The notes under the pieces were generated by a model. It saw only the letters and a program-made list of their open reading frames with translations, made no database searches and was not told the origin of the DNA. Position numbers and translations under genes: made by a program. This document shows positions 22,282 to 33,700 of a stretch of DNA of 64,000 bases, in pieces. Origin of the DNA: Saccharum officinarum (taxonomy: Eukaryota > Streptophyta > Magnoliopsida > Poales > Poaceae); NCBI GenBank assembly GCA_020631735.1, contig CM036197.1:48841880-48905879 (forward strand), in the 5' to 3' direction. Numbering within the stretch: position 1 is the first letter of the stretch; each line of letters opens with the position of its first letter.

Positions 22282-22540
22282 CGTCAAGGGCGTACTCGTG
22301 GATTCCGTCGCGACGCTCTTCCCCAACCTCGCCGCGCGGTTCGTCTCCGCCACCGGCAACGGCGCGCTGCGCACACGCGCGAGGGCGGTGTACGCTCGTG
22401 TTCGCAGGCACCACAGCAAGCTGAGGAGGACGACGCGGAGCACCAACCCGCGGCCCAGCAGCGTCAACAGCCCGACCCTGCCGGCGCTCGCCTCGCCGGA
22501 CTCGTCCATCCCTCGCCGTGGCCGCTGGAGGTCCGGGAGG
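22130..22540 (+). pseudogene. Agenet-like fragment in a shifted frame
   Basis: Frame 2 reads FGAVVEARVDDDGLHGSWFP and continues VTVLDFEPA. This resembles agenet/Tudor-like modules (VEVxxDEDGxxGSWFPAxV) of plant chromatin proteins. It is out of frame with the ORF before it and with the piece after it. The match is by eye only and short. Confidence 0.4.
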
Positions 22541-23028
22541 TGAACAAGCACTTCATCCGCAGCTGCACGCTCCGCTCGGACCCCGAAGCTGGTGACGCCC
22601 TGCGCCCCGAGTGCCCTCACGAGGTCTGCAACATCTCAGGCGTCACCTTCGACCCACGTGACGTCGACACCAACCACAGGTTCATCGGCTCGCTGGACGC
22701 GTTCGTCCGCGGCGCGCCTGGCCTCGTTCTCCTACCACTACCACGGGATGCAGCTTCACTAATCCCTTTTGCACCACGACAAGCCTTCCCGCTGGTCCTG
22801 GCTACTGCTGTGAGGAAGTCAGGTGCTCACTCCGTTCCTGCAGCTAGGGTGTTCGACGAAATGTGGAGCTACCACTCAGTTCACGAGTTCTGGCACAAGC
22901 GCTTCCTCGCGAAGCATGACGAGGCCATCGGCAGCAACTTCAGTGGCACACTTCCATTCATTGATGCTGAAGGCTCAACCCAAGATAGATTTGCTCAGTG
23001 TATTGGTGGCTTCCTGAGTGTGTGGTCA
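22540..23028 (+). pseudogene. Unrecognised coding fragment cut by the assembly gap
   Basis: The frame opens as EVNKHFIRSCTLRSDPEAGD and continues to the N run at 23029 with ordinary GC-rich grass codon use. A segment VHEFWHKRFLAKHDEAIG is present. I do not recognise the family. It could be the distal part of the same gene as the agenet-like piece. Confidence 0.4.
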
Positions 23029-23128
23029 NNNNNNNNNNNNNNNNNNNNNNNNNNNNNNNNNNNNNNNNNNNNNNNNNNNNNNNNNNNNNNNNNNNNNNNN
23101 NNNNNNNNNNNNNNNNNNNNNNNNNNNN
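23029..23128. other. Assembly gap of 100 N
   Basis: Exactly 100 undetermined bases, the usual placeholder for a gap of unknown size. The right side is mid-LTR of the gypsy element, so about 3 kb of LTR plus the insertion junction must be missing here. Confidence 0.98.
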
Positions 23129-24119
23129 GGAGGCATGAAGGGCCAGGGAGCTCCGGCCATGCGCGCCGGCCAACGGTGGCCATGCGGCAGTGGAGGAGGG
23201 GGGGCGGCCAATTGGCCCTCACCTGAGCTCGAGCGGCGGAGTGGAGGCGCGCACGCGGTGGAGGGAAGCGGGGCGGAGCTGAGGCCGGGAGGAATCGGCC
23301 GGAGAAGCAGCCACGAGCGCGAACGGCGGTGGCGGAGCTCCGGGAGCCGGTGATGGCGCGGCGGTGCGCTGTGCTGCTGCTGGCGGGGCGAGAGGAGGAA
23401 TGGAGGGAGCAGCCGAGGCGGACGAGCGCGCGGAAGGGGGGTAAGCGAGCGCGGTGCTGCGGGGGCCACAGGGGCGCGTGTCGCGCGGCGTCGTCGGCGT
23501 CCGGCCACGCGGCGGCCGAGCTCTGCCGCGGCGCCACGGCGTCACGCGAGGGCGCGCGCGGGAGACGCCGGCGCGGGGCTACGGGCCGGGCTGCCAGAGC
23601 CGCTGGGCCGAAAAGGAGGCCGCGGCCAGTAGGGTGAAAACAATTTTCCTTTATAAATAATATTTTCAGATTTCCTATTTGTTTCAAAATTGAATTTGAA
23701 GATGAAAAAGAGGTTTTCAGAATTCTGGCCCAAAATAAAAGTTGTTCAAAATTTTATTCTCTACAACTTTCATGTAGGGCATTTTTCAAAATTCTCAATA
23801 GATTTTGAATTTAGGATTTAAAGCTAAATTGTTAATCAAAAATTTATTTGTTTAGAATATTTTTAAAACAAAATTTGAGAAAAACTTGAATTCAAGAATT
23901 GCTCCAAAAATCATGTTAATTTATTCTAGATTATTTAAAATTGCTAATACCCAAAGTATACTACCTTTTTGGCACTTACATCAAAATTAGGGTTCTAATT
24001 ATTTGCTTTTCAAGTTTAATTTAAAAGAGCTATATTTCATGCAATGCTAGTCATGAAATGATGCTGAATGCTTTATGCTTTGAAATGCTAATGCATGCTT
24101 AACACCCAGGGGTGTTACA
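23129..24119 (-). mobile_element. 3' LTR of the Tekay-like gypsy element, truncated by the gap
   Basis: Nearly identical to 33788-34772, with scattered substitutions and small indels. On the minus strand it begins TGTAACACCCCTGGG at 24119, directly after a purine run (AAGGGGGAGGG, 24121-24131). The distal part is lost in the gap. Confidence 0.88.
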
Positions 24120-24129
24120 GCCCTCCCCC

Positions 24130-25599
24130 TTATAAGAATCTCGTCCCGAGATTTCGAGTTACGAACCATTTATCGTAAAAATCTTTATACGCGGTTTGAA
24201 GATATTCTCCCATTTCCCATGAAGCATCACTCTCATCATGATGGCTCCACTGAATCTTGTAGGTTGTTACCACTCTATTCCGAGTGACTCGGTCCTTAGT
24301 ATCCAGAACTCGAACCGGTTGTTCATGATATTCCAAGTCCGCCTTGATCCGAATACCCTGCGGTTCTATTCTCTCTTCAGGAACACGCAGACATTTCTTC
24401 AACTGGGATACGTGAAAGACGGGAAAGATCGAACTCATCCCTTCTGGCAATCGCAACTTGTACGCCACGGGACCCTTTTTCTCTATGATCTGGTATGGTC
24501 TGATATATCTAGCAGACAGTTTCTGCTTGATTCCAAACCGTTTCTTCTTCATAGGGGTAACCTTCAAATAGACATAGTCACCCACTTGGAAATCCAATGG
24601 TCTCCTTCTCTTGTCTGCATAACTCTTCTGACGGGACTGTGCAGCTTGCATGTTTTGCCGGATAATACGGACCTTCTTCTCTGCCTCATCTACAAAATCA
24701 ATTCCATAAAACCTTCTTTCTCCAGGCTCTACCCAATTTAACGGTGTCCTGCACTTCCTGCCATATAAAGCTTCAAAAGGTGTCATCTTGATACTCTCTT
24801 GGTAACTGTTGTTGTAAGCGAATTCTGCCAACGGTAACCAGGATTCCCATGAGCCTCTGGATGATAGTACACAAGCTCTAAGCATATCTTCAAGTACAGC
24901 ATTAACTCGTTCTGTCTGCCCATCTGTCTGTGGATGGTAAGCCGTACTACGAATCAAACTAGTACCCAAACCTTTATGAAGATGTTCCCAAAAATGAGAG
25001 GTAAACTGTGAACCACGATCAGACACGATCGTTTTTGGTATACCATGTAATCGGACAATCTCAGCAATGTACTTTTCTGCATATTGAGGTGGTCGGAATG
25101 TTGTCTTAACTGGCAGAAAGTGAGCTGTCTTGGTGAGACGATCTACTATTACCCAAATAGAATCATGTCCCTTCTGTGTGGTGGGAAGACCAGTGATGAA
25201 ATCCATACTTATATCATCCCATTTCCAATCGGGTACAGACAAGGGTTGCAGAAGTCCTGCAGGTCTCATGTGAAGAGCTTTAACTCTACAACACATGTCG
25301 CAACGAGCAACGTATGCTGCAATTTCTTTTTTCATCTTAGTCCACCAATAACGGGGTCGCAAATCTTGGTACATCTTACTACTTCCGGGGTGAATAGATA
25401 GCTTGGAATGATGGGTCTCATTCATCAACTTGTTCTTAAGCTCTCTATCCTTAGGTACCACCAGGCGATCCTTAAACCATAACACTCCTTGGTCATCCAA
25501 TCGAAAGTGTTTGGTGGGTTCCCTCTTCATCTTCTCCTTGATATGAAAGATTCCCTTATCTGTCTTCTGACCTTCAATGATCTGGTTTCCAGAGTACAA
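24130..25599 (-). CDS. Gypsy integrase with C-terminal chromodomain
   Basis: 489 aa, part of the pol polyprotein. An H2C2 zinc-binding region (SIHPGSSKMYQDL, ARCDMCCRVK) is followed by the catalytic core with D (SMDFITGLP), D (IVSDRGSQFTS) and E (QTDGQTERVNAVLE), all present. A GPY/F-like module follows (RYIRPYQIIEKKGPVAYKL). Residues about 428-478 (24166-24318) form a chromodomain: PVRVLDTKDRVTRN, YKIQWSHHDESDASWE, EYLQTAYKDF. Chromodomains of chromoviruses guide integration to heterochromatin through histone H3 marks. The frame is separated from RNase H by frameshifts near 25590 and 25717. Confidence 0.92.
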   Translation of the reverse strand: MYSGNQIIEGQKTDKGIFHIKEKMKREPTKHFRLDDQGVLWFKDRLVVPKDRELKNKLMNETHHSKLSIHPGSSKMYQDLRPRYWWTKMKKEIAAYVARCDMCCRVKALHMRPAGLLQPLSVPDWKWDDISMDFITGLPTTQKGHDSIWVIVDRLTKTAHFLPVKTTFRPPQYAEKYIAEIVRLHGIPKTIVSDRGSQFTSHFWEHLHKGLGTSLIRSTAYHPQTDGQTERVNAVLEDMLRACVLSSRGSWESWLPLAEFAYNNSYQESIKMTPFEALYGRKCRTPLNWVEPGERRFYGIDFVDEAEKKVRIIRQNMQAAQSRQKSYADKRRRPLDFQVGDYVYLKVTPMKKKRFGIKQKLSARYIRPYQIIEKKGPVAYKLRLPEGMSSIFPVFHVSQLKKCLRVPEERIEPQGIRIKADLEYHEQPVRVLDTKDRVTRNRVVTTYKIQWSHHDESDASWEMGEYLQTAYKDFYDKWFVTRNLGTRFL

Positions 25600-25705
25600 C
25601 TGATCTGAATATTATGCAACACAGCAGGATGTAACAATTTGAACCCTTCTTCAAACAACGGTTGCACATCAATAGCATGTGATTTTCTGCTCAGTGCATC
25701 TGCTA

Positions 25706-26836
25706 CTACATTAGCCTTCCGGGATGATAATGCACGTTTAGATTATAGTCCTTTATCAGCTCTAACCATCTTCTCTGTCGCATGTTCAACTCAGATTGGG
25801 TAAAAATGTATTTGAGACTCTTATGATCTGTAAAGAGATTACACACATTACCCAGCAGGTAGTGTCTCCAAATCTTTAGAGCATGCACTACTGCTGCAAG
25901 CTCCAAATCATGTGTAGGATAGTTAACTTCATGCTTCCTCAATTGACGTGAGGCATAGGCAATGACCCTTCCATTTTGCATTAGTACACATCCTAACCCA
26001 TTCTTAGATGCGTCACAGAACACATCAAATGACTTTTCTATATCCGGTTGGGCCAGAACAGGAGCAGTGGTCAACAACTTTCGCAAGGTGCAGAAAGCTG
26101 CCTCGCACTCCTCTGTCCATACAAACTTATGATCCTTCTGTAACAGGCTTGTCATTGGTTTGGCAATCTTCGAGAAATCCGGTATGAAGCGACGATAGTA
26201 ACCGGCTAAACCAAGAAAACTGCGAACTTCATGCACTGAGGTTGGTGACTTCCAGTCCATAACCTCTTGCACCTTACTAGGGTCTACGGAAATGCCATTT
26301 TCAGACAACACGTGGCCGAGAAAAGGAACTGTCTTAAGCCAGAACTCACACTTGCTGAACTTCGCATACAGTCGATGTTCTCTGAGTCTAGTCAAGACAA
26401 TCCTGAGGTGCTCTGCGTGATCTTCTTCATTCTCTGAATATATTAGAATGTCATCAATGAACACAATCACAAACTTGTCCAACTCTGGCATGAAAACAGA
26501 ATTCATCAGATACATAAAGTATGCAGGAGCGTTTGTCAATCCGAAGGACATGACAAGATACTCGTACAAGCCATATCTGGTAGAGAACGCAGTCTTAGGC
26601 ACATCTTGCGGCCTAATCTTTATCTGATGGTATCCTGATCTCAAATCTATCTTAGAGAACACTTTGGCTTTAGACAATTGGTCAAACAAGATATCAATCC
26701 GAGGAAGAGGATACTTGTTTTTAATTGTCACTGCATTCAGTGGTCGATAATCCACGCACATGCGTAAGGAGTTATCCTTCTTCTTTTTTACAAATAGAGC
26801 GGGGCATCCCCATTCAGATGAGCTGGGACGAATCAA
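25706..26836 (-). CDS. Gypsy reverse transcriptase and RNase H
   Basis: 376 aa as read. The RT motifs are [30 protein letters not shown] and the catalytic FIDDILIYS; RNase H shows [26 protein letters not shown] and TDHKSLKYI. The frame ends early at HYHPGRLM because one A is missing in an A-run near 25717. The correct continuation ([11 protein letters not shown]) is visible in the next frame. An in-frame TAG at 26855-26857 separates it from the protease end. Confidence 0.9.
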   Translation of the reverse strand: MIRPSSSEWGCPALFVKKKKDNSLRMCVDYRPLNAVTIKNKYPLPRIDILFDQLSKAKVFSKIDLRSGYHQIKIRPQDVPKTAFSTRYGLYEYLVMSFGLTNAPAYFMYLMNSVFMPELDKFVIVFIDDILIYSENEEDHAEHLRIVLTRLREHRLYAKFSKCEFWLKTVPFLGHVLSENGISVDPSKVQEVMDWKSPTSVHEVRSFLGLAGYYRRFIPDFSKIAKPMTSLLQKDHKFVWTEECEAAFCTLRKLLTTAPVLAQPDIEKSFDVFCDASKNGLGCVLMQNGRVIAYASRQLRKHEVNYPTHDLELAAVVHALKIWRHYLLGNVCNLFTDHKSLKYIFTQSELNMRQRRWLELIKDYNLNVHYHPGRLM

Positions 26837-26854
26837 ACCTTTCTTTAGTAAGTC

Positions 26855-28162
26855 CTAGAGTTGCTTCTTCAATTCGGCTAACTCATTGGGAGGCATCCGA
26901 TAGGGCCTTCTCGAGATCGGTGCTGTTCCCGGAATTAACTCAATGGCAAACTCAACATCTCGGTCTGGTGGAAGTCTAGGTAACTCATCCGGAAACACAT
27001 CTGGAAACTCACAGACCACTGGAATCTGGGCTAGCAGAGTAGTTTGGACCGCACAAGTCATGCTAGCTAGGTCTACTTTCCGAGGTAGGACCACTCGAAA
27101 GGTGCCTTCTCCACTTGGTTCCTTAAGAGAGATACTCCTTCCTCCAATATCGATTACTACCCCCATCTTATTCATCCAGTTCATACCCATGATCACATCC
27201 AAAACTAACCCTGGCATGACTATCAGATTAAGCTTATATTGTCGGTTTGATATGTTTAGGGTTACTCCCTGAACTATCTGATTAGTCAACAGATCAGCCC
27301 CAGCTGAACTGATTTTATATGCACATTCCAATTCGACTATCCTTTGCTCATGCCTCTTAACAAATGCTTGACTTACAAAGGAATGAGATGATCCGGAATC
27401 AAACAAGACTACTGCAGGATGATTGCTGATAGAAAACATACCAGCTGTTACCGGTTCTCCTTCTGGGATGTCATCCACGGTGGTGTGATGCACACGAGCT
27501 TGATACTGCGTCTGCTGTTTCTTAGGGTAGGGACAAAACTTTGCAAAGTGTCCGGGTTGGTTGCAGTTGAAGCACGGTCCCTTCACTTGAGCCACAGTTC
27601 CAGATGAACTGCCTTGTCCTGTCTTCGCCTGAGGCAATGCCATCTTGAATGGTTTCTGGTTCCTCTGGGGTTGCTGAGCATTCTGATTCTTCCTTTGCGG
27701 TGGCCTAAACCTTGCACCTGGGGCAGGCGACCGATAAGCTGGACGGTTGGCCACTGGGGCTCTGGACTGGGACGGACCCGACTCGAAAGCTCTCTTACGG
27801 ATCTTGGAAGCAGCATAAACATTGTTGTTCTTCTCTTGCTTCAGACAGTCACTAACGAAATCATTGAAACTAGTCCTCATATTTGTACCCACATGTTTCA
27901 TCATCTTGGGATTCAGGCCTCTCTTGAAGCTAGCGATCTTCTTGGCCTCAGTATTCACCATATCAGGAGCATAACGGCTCAGGTTATTGAATGCATGTAG
28001 ATATTGAGTTACAGTCTTCGTGCCTTGATTCAGTGCCAGGAATTCCCAAGCTTCATCTCGGTCAGACCAGGTGGAATGTACGTTCCACGGAAGGCTTCGG
28101 TGAACTCCCTCCAAGTGATGTGAGCGTGGGGAGGAAAAGTGGTGCGGTGATGTTTCCACCAC
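26855..28162 (-). CDS. Gypsy gag C-terminal part and protease
   Basis: Contains the capsid end ([30 protein letters not shown]), a CCHC zinc knuckle [14 protein letters not shown] and an aspartic protease active site [12 protein letters not shown], then VIMGMNWM. It ends [12 protein letters not shown], followed by a TAG where related elements have a glutamine codon. The first about 40 residues of this ORF are out of frame with gag; a one-base loss near 28042 explains it. Confidence 0.88.
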   Translation of the reverse strand: MVETSPHHFSSPRSHHLEGVHRSLPWNVHSTWSDRDEAWEFLALNQGTKTVTQYLHAFNNLSRYAPDMVNTEAKKIASFKRGLNPKMMKHVGTNMRTSFNDFVSDCLKQEKNNNVYAASKIRKRAFESGPSQSRAPVANRPAYRSPAPGARFRPPQRKNQNAQQPQRNQKPFKMALPQAKTGQGSSSGTVAQVKGPCFNCNQPGHFAKFCPYPKKQQTQYQARVHHTTVDDIPEGEPVTAGMFSISNHPAVVLFDSGSSHSFVSQAFVKRHEQRIVELECAYKISSAGADLLTNQIVQGVTLNISNRQYKLNLIVMPGLVLDVIMGMNWMNKMGVVIDIGGRSISLKEPSGEGTFRVVLPRKVDLASMTCAVQTTLLAQIPVVCEFPDVFPDELPRLPPDRDVEFAIELIPGTAPISRRPYRMPPNELAELKKQL

Positions 28163-28583
28163 ATTCCTGCTAGACCTTGAAGCTGATGAGCTGCATACTC
28201 AGTCTTCAACACTTCAGTCATTCTCAAGACACGAAACTTGTCTTCCATAGTATTAATCCACTCTTCTGCATCCAAGGGTTCTGCGGCTTCCTTGAAGATC
28301 GGTGGACGAGTATCCATGAAGTCCTTGAAACTGCTGTACTGATTTGCTTCGTGCCCACCCGGGTTTATCCCCGACGGGTGTTATCTGCGATACTGCGCAA
28401 CGCAGCTTTCATATTCTGTTGCATGCTCTCCATATTACGTTGGCTTCCAAGAAATTGTGCAAAAAACTGTTCTGCAGTGTAGGGTGGAGGAGGCGGTGGT
28501 GGATCACGGTCATCACTAGCAGCTGCACTGCCACCAGCCTCAGCGGCACCATACACGGTACGACGAGTGTTCGGCATCTGCAT
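28030..28583 (-). CDS. Gypsy gag N-terminal part, two frames
   Basis: 28583-28365 begins [15 protein letters not shown] and has a proline run and [17 protein letters not shown]. 28317-28030 reads [19 protein letters not shown] and [11 protein letters not shown], the retrotransposon gag domain. The two join through a frameshift near 28350-28365. Gag would form the virus-like particle. Confidence 0.85.
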
Positions 28584-28947
28584 GTTTCAGCAACAGTAAT
28601 TATTAGGTGATGTTGTAGGAATTGCGACCGAATGAAAAATCATGCCGAACTGAATTTACTAGAGAGAATAATTTCATACAATAAAACAGGGGCACAATAA
28701 GTCATTCCAATTAACACAACATCACTAATTAGATTACTTAAAGCGCACACATCGCGTCCATTACAACCAAGTTGCCAGCATACATACACTGGACTTTTTG
28801 ACGTTCGGATACCGCCACAAACACATCCAAGCTTTCCAACATTACATCAAAGCCTTAGTCTTTCTACTCATTATTACATGCCCAACGTGCCAACAAAGCA
28901 AAAGATCATGTAGAGGGAACCTAGTAGCTAGCGCAACAACTACTAGC

Positions 28948-29999
28948 CTACTCATCGTGGTCGCTGTCTAAGTCTGAGACGTTGGCGTCGTCGCCATTAG
29001 CAGCGTCGTGGTGCTCCCCAACTGGTGCTTCGGGCTCTTCAGGATCTTCGTCTTCATCCAAATCCATCTCTGCCGCACCAGGAGGAACATAGGGGTTGAG
29101 TTGATTGTTCAGCCGATGAACCTCCTCATGCAGATTGTCATTATATTCCTCTGCATATGCCAGCTGTTGCTCTAGCTCAAACTGTCTAGCCCTCAACACA
29201 TTCTCTGCGGACCAGGCTTCATTCCTCTGATGGAGCACATGAGTCAACATGCGCTCAGCGTTCCTGTTGGCGGTGGTCAGTCGCCCAACCTGCTCTCTCA
29301 GGGCACGTACATCTCCCTCGAAAGCCACAGTCCTCTGGGTAGCCTGATCTCTCTGACGAGTCAACTGAGCCATCTCTGTGTTGAGCCTCTCAATCTCGGC
29401 GTCGTGATCTCTCTGAAGCTGACGGCGGTCATCACGAGCCTGACCAAGAGCACTAGACACACGTCTCAAGCTACCTTCCACTCCATCAAAGGCCCTCATC
29501 ACTGCGAACATGGCACTCATAGCGGGGTTGTCACTGTTCTGTGCTTCTGCGGCGCTAATCTCTAGAGATCTTCCTCTTGCCTGCTGCCACGAGTCAGTGA
29601 AGGGGTTGCCCCTCGGAAAGACTCCAACTATAGCTGCTGCCAACTCCTGAGGAAAGCGATCCATGATATCCCTCAGGATCCCAAAGGCTGCCCTCTCAGC
29701 GGCTTCTTCAGGGGTCCTGCCAGTTGACTCAAAATGCCAACCGGTCCACTCAGAACCATCACCTCGGGGACGAACTACTGCTTCCACAGTCACCAAAAGT
29801 CCTTCCCCAACCGCTCATTCGACCAAAAGTAGCGGGGCTCCATCCCATCAGGATAGCCTACATAGCTGAGTACTCTCCACAAGAGCGTAGGCATCCCAAA
29901 CTCTCCAAGAAAAGTGTGGCGCTGACGAGTGCGTGGAGCAAGCTGATGACGGGGAGCTCTGCCGGTGGACTTGCGGGCTGTCTGCTTGGTGCGTGCCAT
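28948..29999 (-). CDS. Extra ORF before gag: histone H3 tail mimic, coiled coil and acidic tail
   Basis: The ATG at 29999 opens ARTKQTARKSTG, identical to residues 1-12 of mature histone H3, then RAPRHQLA, close to H3 GKAPRKQLA. The similarity stops there; no histone fold follows. About 70 residues in, the frame meets TGA at a run of four A/T (29795-29798). The next frame continues as VTVEAVVRPRGDGSEW and GRTPEEAAERAAFGILRDI, then a ~130-residue coiled coil (about 29090-29475) and a C-terminal tail of about 40 residues rich in D and E (28951-29070). One base lost in the homopolymer explains the break. An AG directly precedes the ATG (TTTTGCTACAG), so splicing to this start is possible. Role unknown; not gag, not pol. 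Confidence 0.85.
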
Positions 30000-30784
30000 C
30001 TGTAGCAAAATTTTATTACCATGGTGAGAACAGATTTTTAAGTTGGCATTTTTATCGAAATGAGATAATCAACTTATAAGGGGAGGAACAATGCCATGAA
30101 TGAAATGCACAACATGATACATGCACGTTCCGTACGTCCTCACAAACTTAGAAAACTAATAACTACTAACGGAATAAACGGTGGCATACAACGATCTCTT
30201 GTAACGTAACTAATACGTACTACTCGAAAGCGTTGTTATGTACCTGCAGAAAGTCACTTCAGCCCAAACCTCACAGTATGAAAATATGCAAGAAAGCAGT
30301 AAAGTAAGTTACTCGCTCTACACGCATCCCCAGATACGAGTATAACGGTAACAACTACCCGAATCATCGTCCTATTGACGGCATCGTCACCGCATGACGG
30401 AAGTCCCCACCATTTGAATATCCTCATACGAACATGCGCATGGCACGTAAGTATTTTGGTATCACATAAGCACTCCCCTAGATCGGCAGTGTATCCGACC
30501 ATGCTCTCACAACTCTCACTTACCAAGGCGTAGAGGAAATTGATCCATACATTACCACTCAATTGAATGGCACTCATACAATAGCACGCCGTATGAGCGA
30601 CAAAATTTAAAATATGATGCAAACCCCCAAGTTAGTACTTAATTAAGCCACCTAGAGTCCTTATTGGGCATAAAGGATATGACCACTGGCACACTCTTAA
30701 ATTTAAAAGCTTAGTTGAAAACACAGTTTTGTTTTTAAATACCCATGTGAACAGTAACATGCTAAACCATGCTCCGATGCCAGC
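30000..30784 (-). other. Leader of the gypsy element with primer binding site
   Basis: TGGCATCGGAGC at 30771-30782 (minus) resembles the initiator-Met tRNA primer site. The rest up to the extra ORF at 29999 has no convincing ORF. Confidence 0.7.
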
Positions 30785-33700
30785 TGTAACGGATCAACGT
30801 AATTATACGAGATTAAGTAAGAAAATCTTCCACCGAGGCGGTTAATTTATCAAACTTAAACCCGTATAACCCGAGATTCAGTAAAATCACGAGGGATTTC
30901 AAACCAACCAACATACAACCAAGATCGTACTGATTTAGCAGCCACAGTTCACATGATATATAGAGTTCACAATAAAAGTGGAGTACATCGGAGTTCGGAA
31001 TAAAAGTTATTACAACATATTTCAAAATAACATAGCGGAAGCAAGTAGTTTTACACACACGCTTAGTTCAAATACAGTGCCAGTAGATAGTCATGGTCCA
31101 TAAAAGCATTAGATAAGACGAACAGAGTGACCCTTGCCTCAGGTCCTAGTTGTCGCCCATCGCCGGATACAGACAGTTGGAGCAGTACCATAGTACATCT
31201 GACCATCTGCAACAACAATGGGAACAACGCCCTGAGTACGAGAATGTACTCAGCTAGACTTACCCGTCATAAACCAGAAATAAAGGACACCAAGGATCAT
31301 GCAAGGCTTTATAGATTGGACTGGCTTGACTCATTTGCGAAAAGCATAAGTTGTTATGAAAAACTATACCAGTACTTTTTGCATCACTTTTAGTATAACC
31401 TATTCAAGCTAGGTAAGCACCTACTGCTAAAACAATCACTTGATTCATCATTAACAATCTAGATTACCATATCAGGTTTAGCATTTCCAACATCATTCAC
31501 TTAACCATCAGTGTTCCATTAATATTACTACGATGCCATAGCTCGAGTCAAGTGCTCACTAATCGGGAGCGACGGCGATTCGAATTAAATTCCTATCCAG
31601 CTGGAGATTTATTCCTCACACAAACCGTGCTTTCCCCCATCAGGGTCGCGTAGATCACCAATGACACTTTCCAAGAAGCCACGGGATAACAATCATGGAT
31701 CGCACTACCCAGGGACCGCCCGACTGCCAGGACGCACCTTGGGCTCACTCTTCGCGTCCCCGTTACACCCCCTTCAACACCAGTCTGCCAACCCGAGTTT
31801 ATCCCGGCTCGAAAAGTGTCACTAGCTTCGCGGTCGAAAGACACTTTATTCGGCCAGCTAAATGTGAGACATGTGTTCAACATGACAAGAGGGACGAGCA
31901 ACGATCGGTCCTTAATCGACACAGACGGAATCACTATAGTCCAAAACCCTATAAGACTCCACCCGGTCTTCGTTTATCCATCAACACTTGGTTACTTTTT
32001 ATGATCACAATTACAGCTAACCATAACCCGGTATCCACCTATAACTCGCAGGTGACAGGAAATCTCTCGACTTCTACCGGTCTAAGCATGGCTAAGCAAT
32101 TTACTCGATCCTGACCTAACAGGGTGAAAGATAATCCGGTGGCCAAGGTAATAATGCAACAACGGTTTCACTCAACTCCTATAACTTAATGCAACTATAT
32201 ATATAACTATAGTTCATGTAGTAAGGAATAACTTTTATAAAATAGGAGACTTATAATGCTCCGGGGCTTGCCTCTTTCGAACGAGCTAGGATGGTGGTCG
32301 ACGCACTCTGGCAGCTCCTCGCCTGACTCTTTCTCCTCGGGCACCTCCTGTGCCTAGGGCTCCTGCTGATCTGTCCAAGCCTGCTCCTCCTGTACTGCTA
32401 CCTGTGACTCTCCCTGCAATCCTGTATGATGCAAGTGCATAAGTAAATATGCGAGTGATGCATCGGATTGTGGTGGAGTGCTTTGATGACATGAGATGCA
32501 GATGAGCACATGGAATAAGCAGTTTGAATATAACTATTTCTTCTACAAGGTAGTCCACGTCATCCAAGAACATATACCTTAAAACATGCACCTTATTCTT
32601 CTATTAGTTAGCCTATCATCTACACATACAAGTGAACCTAAGCTACCAAAGCTTACCAACCTAACTAAACCACAACATCAGCAAGGCATAATGATGCTTC
32701 AAAGATACACCAAACATATTTTATTTCTCTTAATTTCTCATAAAGAATAATCTTTTATTCCCTATTTAACTAGGGTTACACAGCAACACCTATTTTTGGT
32801 GTAGATAAAAATCTACAAAAATTACAGTATATTACTCTTACCCTAACTAACCTACTACTAAATTTTCATGAGAATTGCCTATGTAAAACTGCCTATACAA
32901 AATAAACAAGTTATAGCCTAAATATGAGCATGAAATAATTTTGTACTAGAAAAAGTATCAAACAACAGATTTCACATTTTTCCTATGTTACTAACAGAAA
33001 ACTAACACACTACAAAAATTATCACATGTATGTTCTATACAAATTTAGCTTTCTACTAAAAATAACAAAGATTATCAATTAAAAGCATTTGTACTACACC
33101 TCAAAAATTTCTCACAGAACATGCTTCACTAATATTTTTCCTAGAAAGTACATCACTAATAAAGATTAAAGCAACAAGAATCACATTTTTCCCTTCATTA
33201 TTTTATTTACTACATATTTTCTAAGATATCAGCATTTATAGTAATTAAATAAATTTGCACAGTAAAGTGTTACAAAAATAATATGAGATATTTTTAAACT
33301 GTAGATCTATTCAAGAGGAACATTTCAAAATTTGTTTCATCATTTTTGGAGCTATAAATCTTGAGATATGATTTTTCAAAGCTGTTTCATAATTCTGAGA
33401 AATCATTTTCCTTAATTCTTTTAAAAATTCGCCGGTGAAAACGCTGAATACACCCGGTGCAGTGCACCCACACGCGCTGACACGCGGGACCCACGGGTCA
33501 ACGGACCCACCGCCAGCCAGAGCAGCGCGGGGGAGGCGCTGACCGGTGGCGAACTCGCCGCCGGTGAGGTCTCCGGCGACGGGGAGGGCACCAACGTGCT
33601 CCCCGCACCGAGACGCACCCAGCGCACCAACTCCGAGCGGCACGGGAGCTCCGGAGGAGGCTCGACGGCGGAGATGGCGGCACGGCGGCGCTGGAGCTCG

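Noticed and set aside
29790..29999. A true histone H3 gene
   Set aside because: Only the first about 20 residues match; there is no histone fold and the ORF lies between primer site and gag of a retrotransposon.
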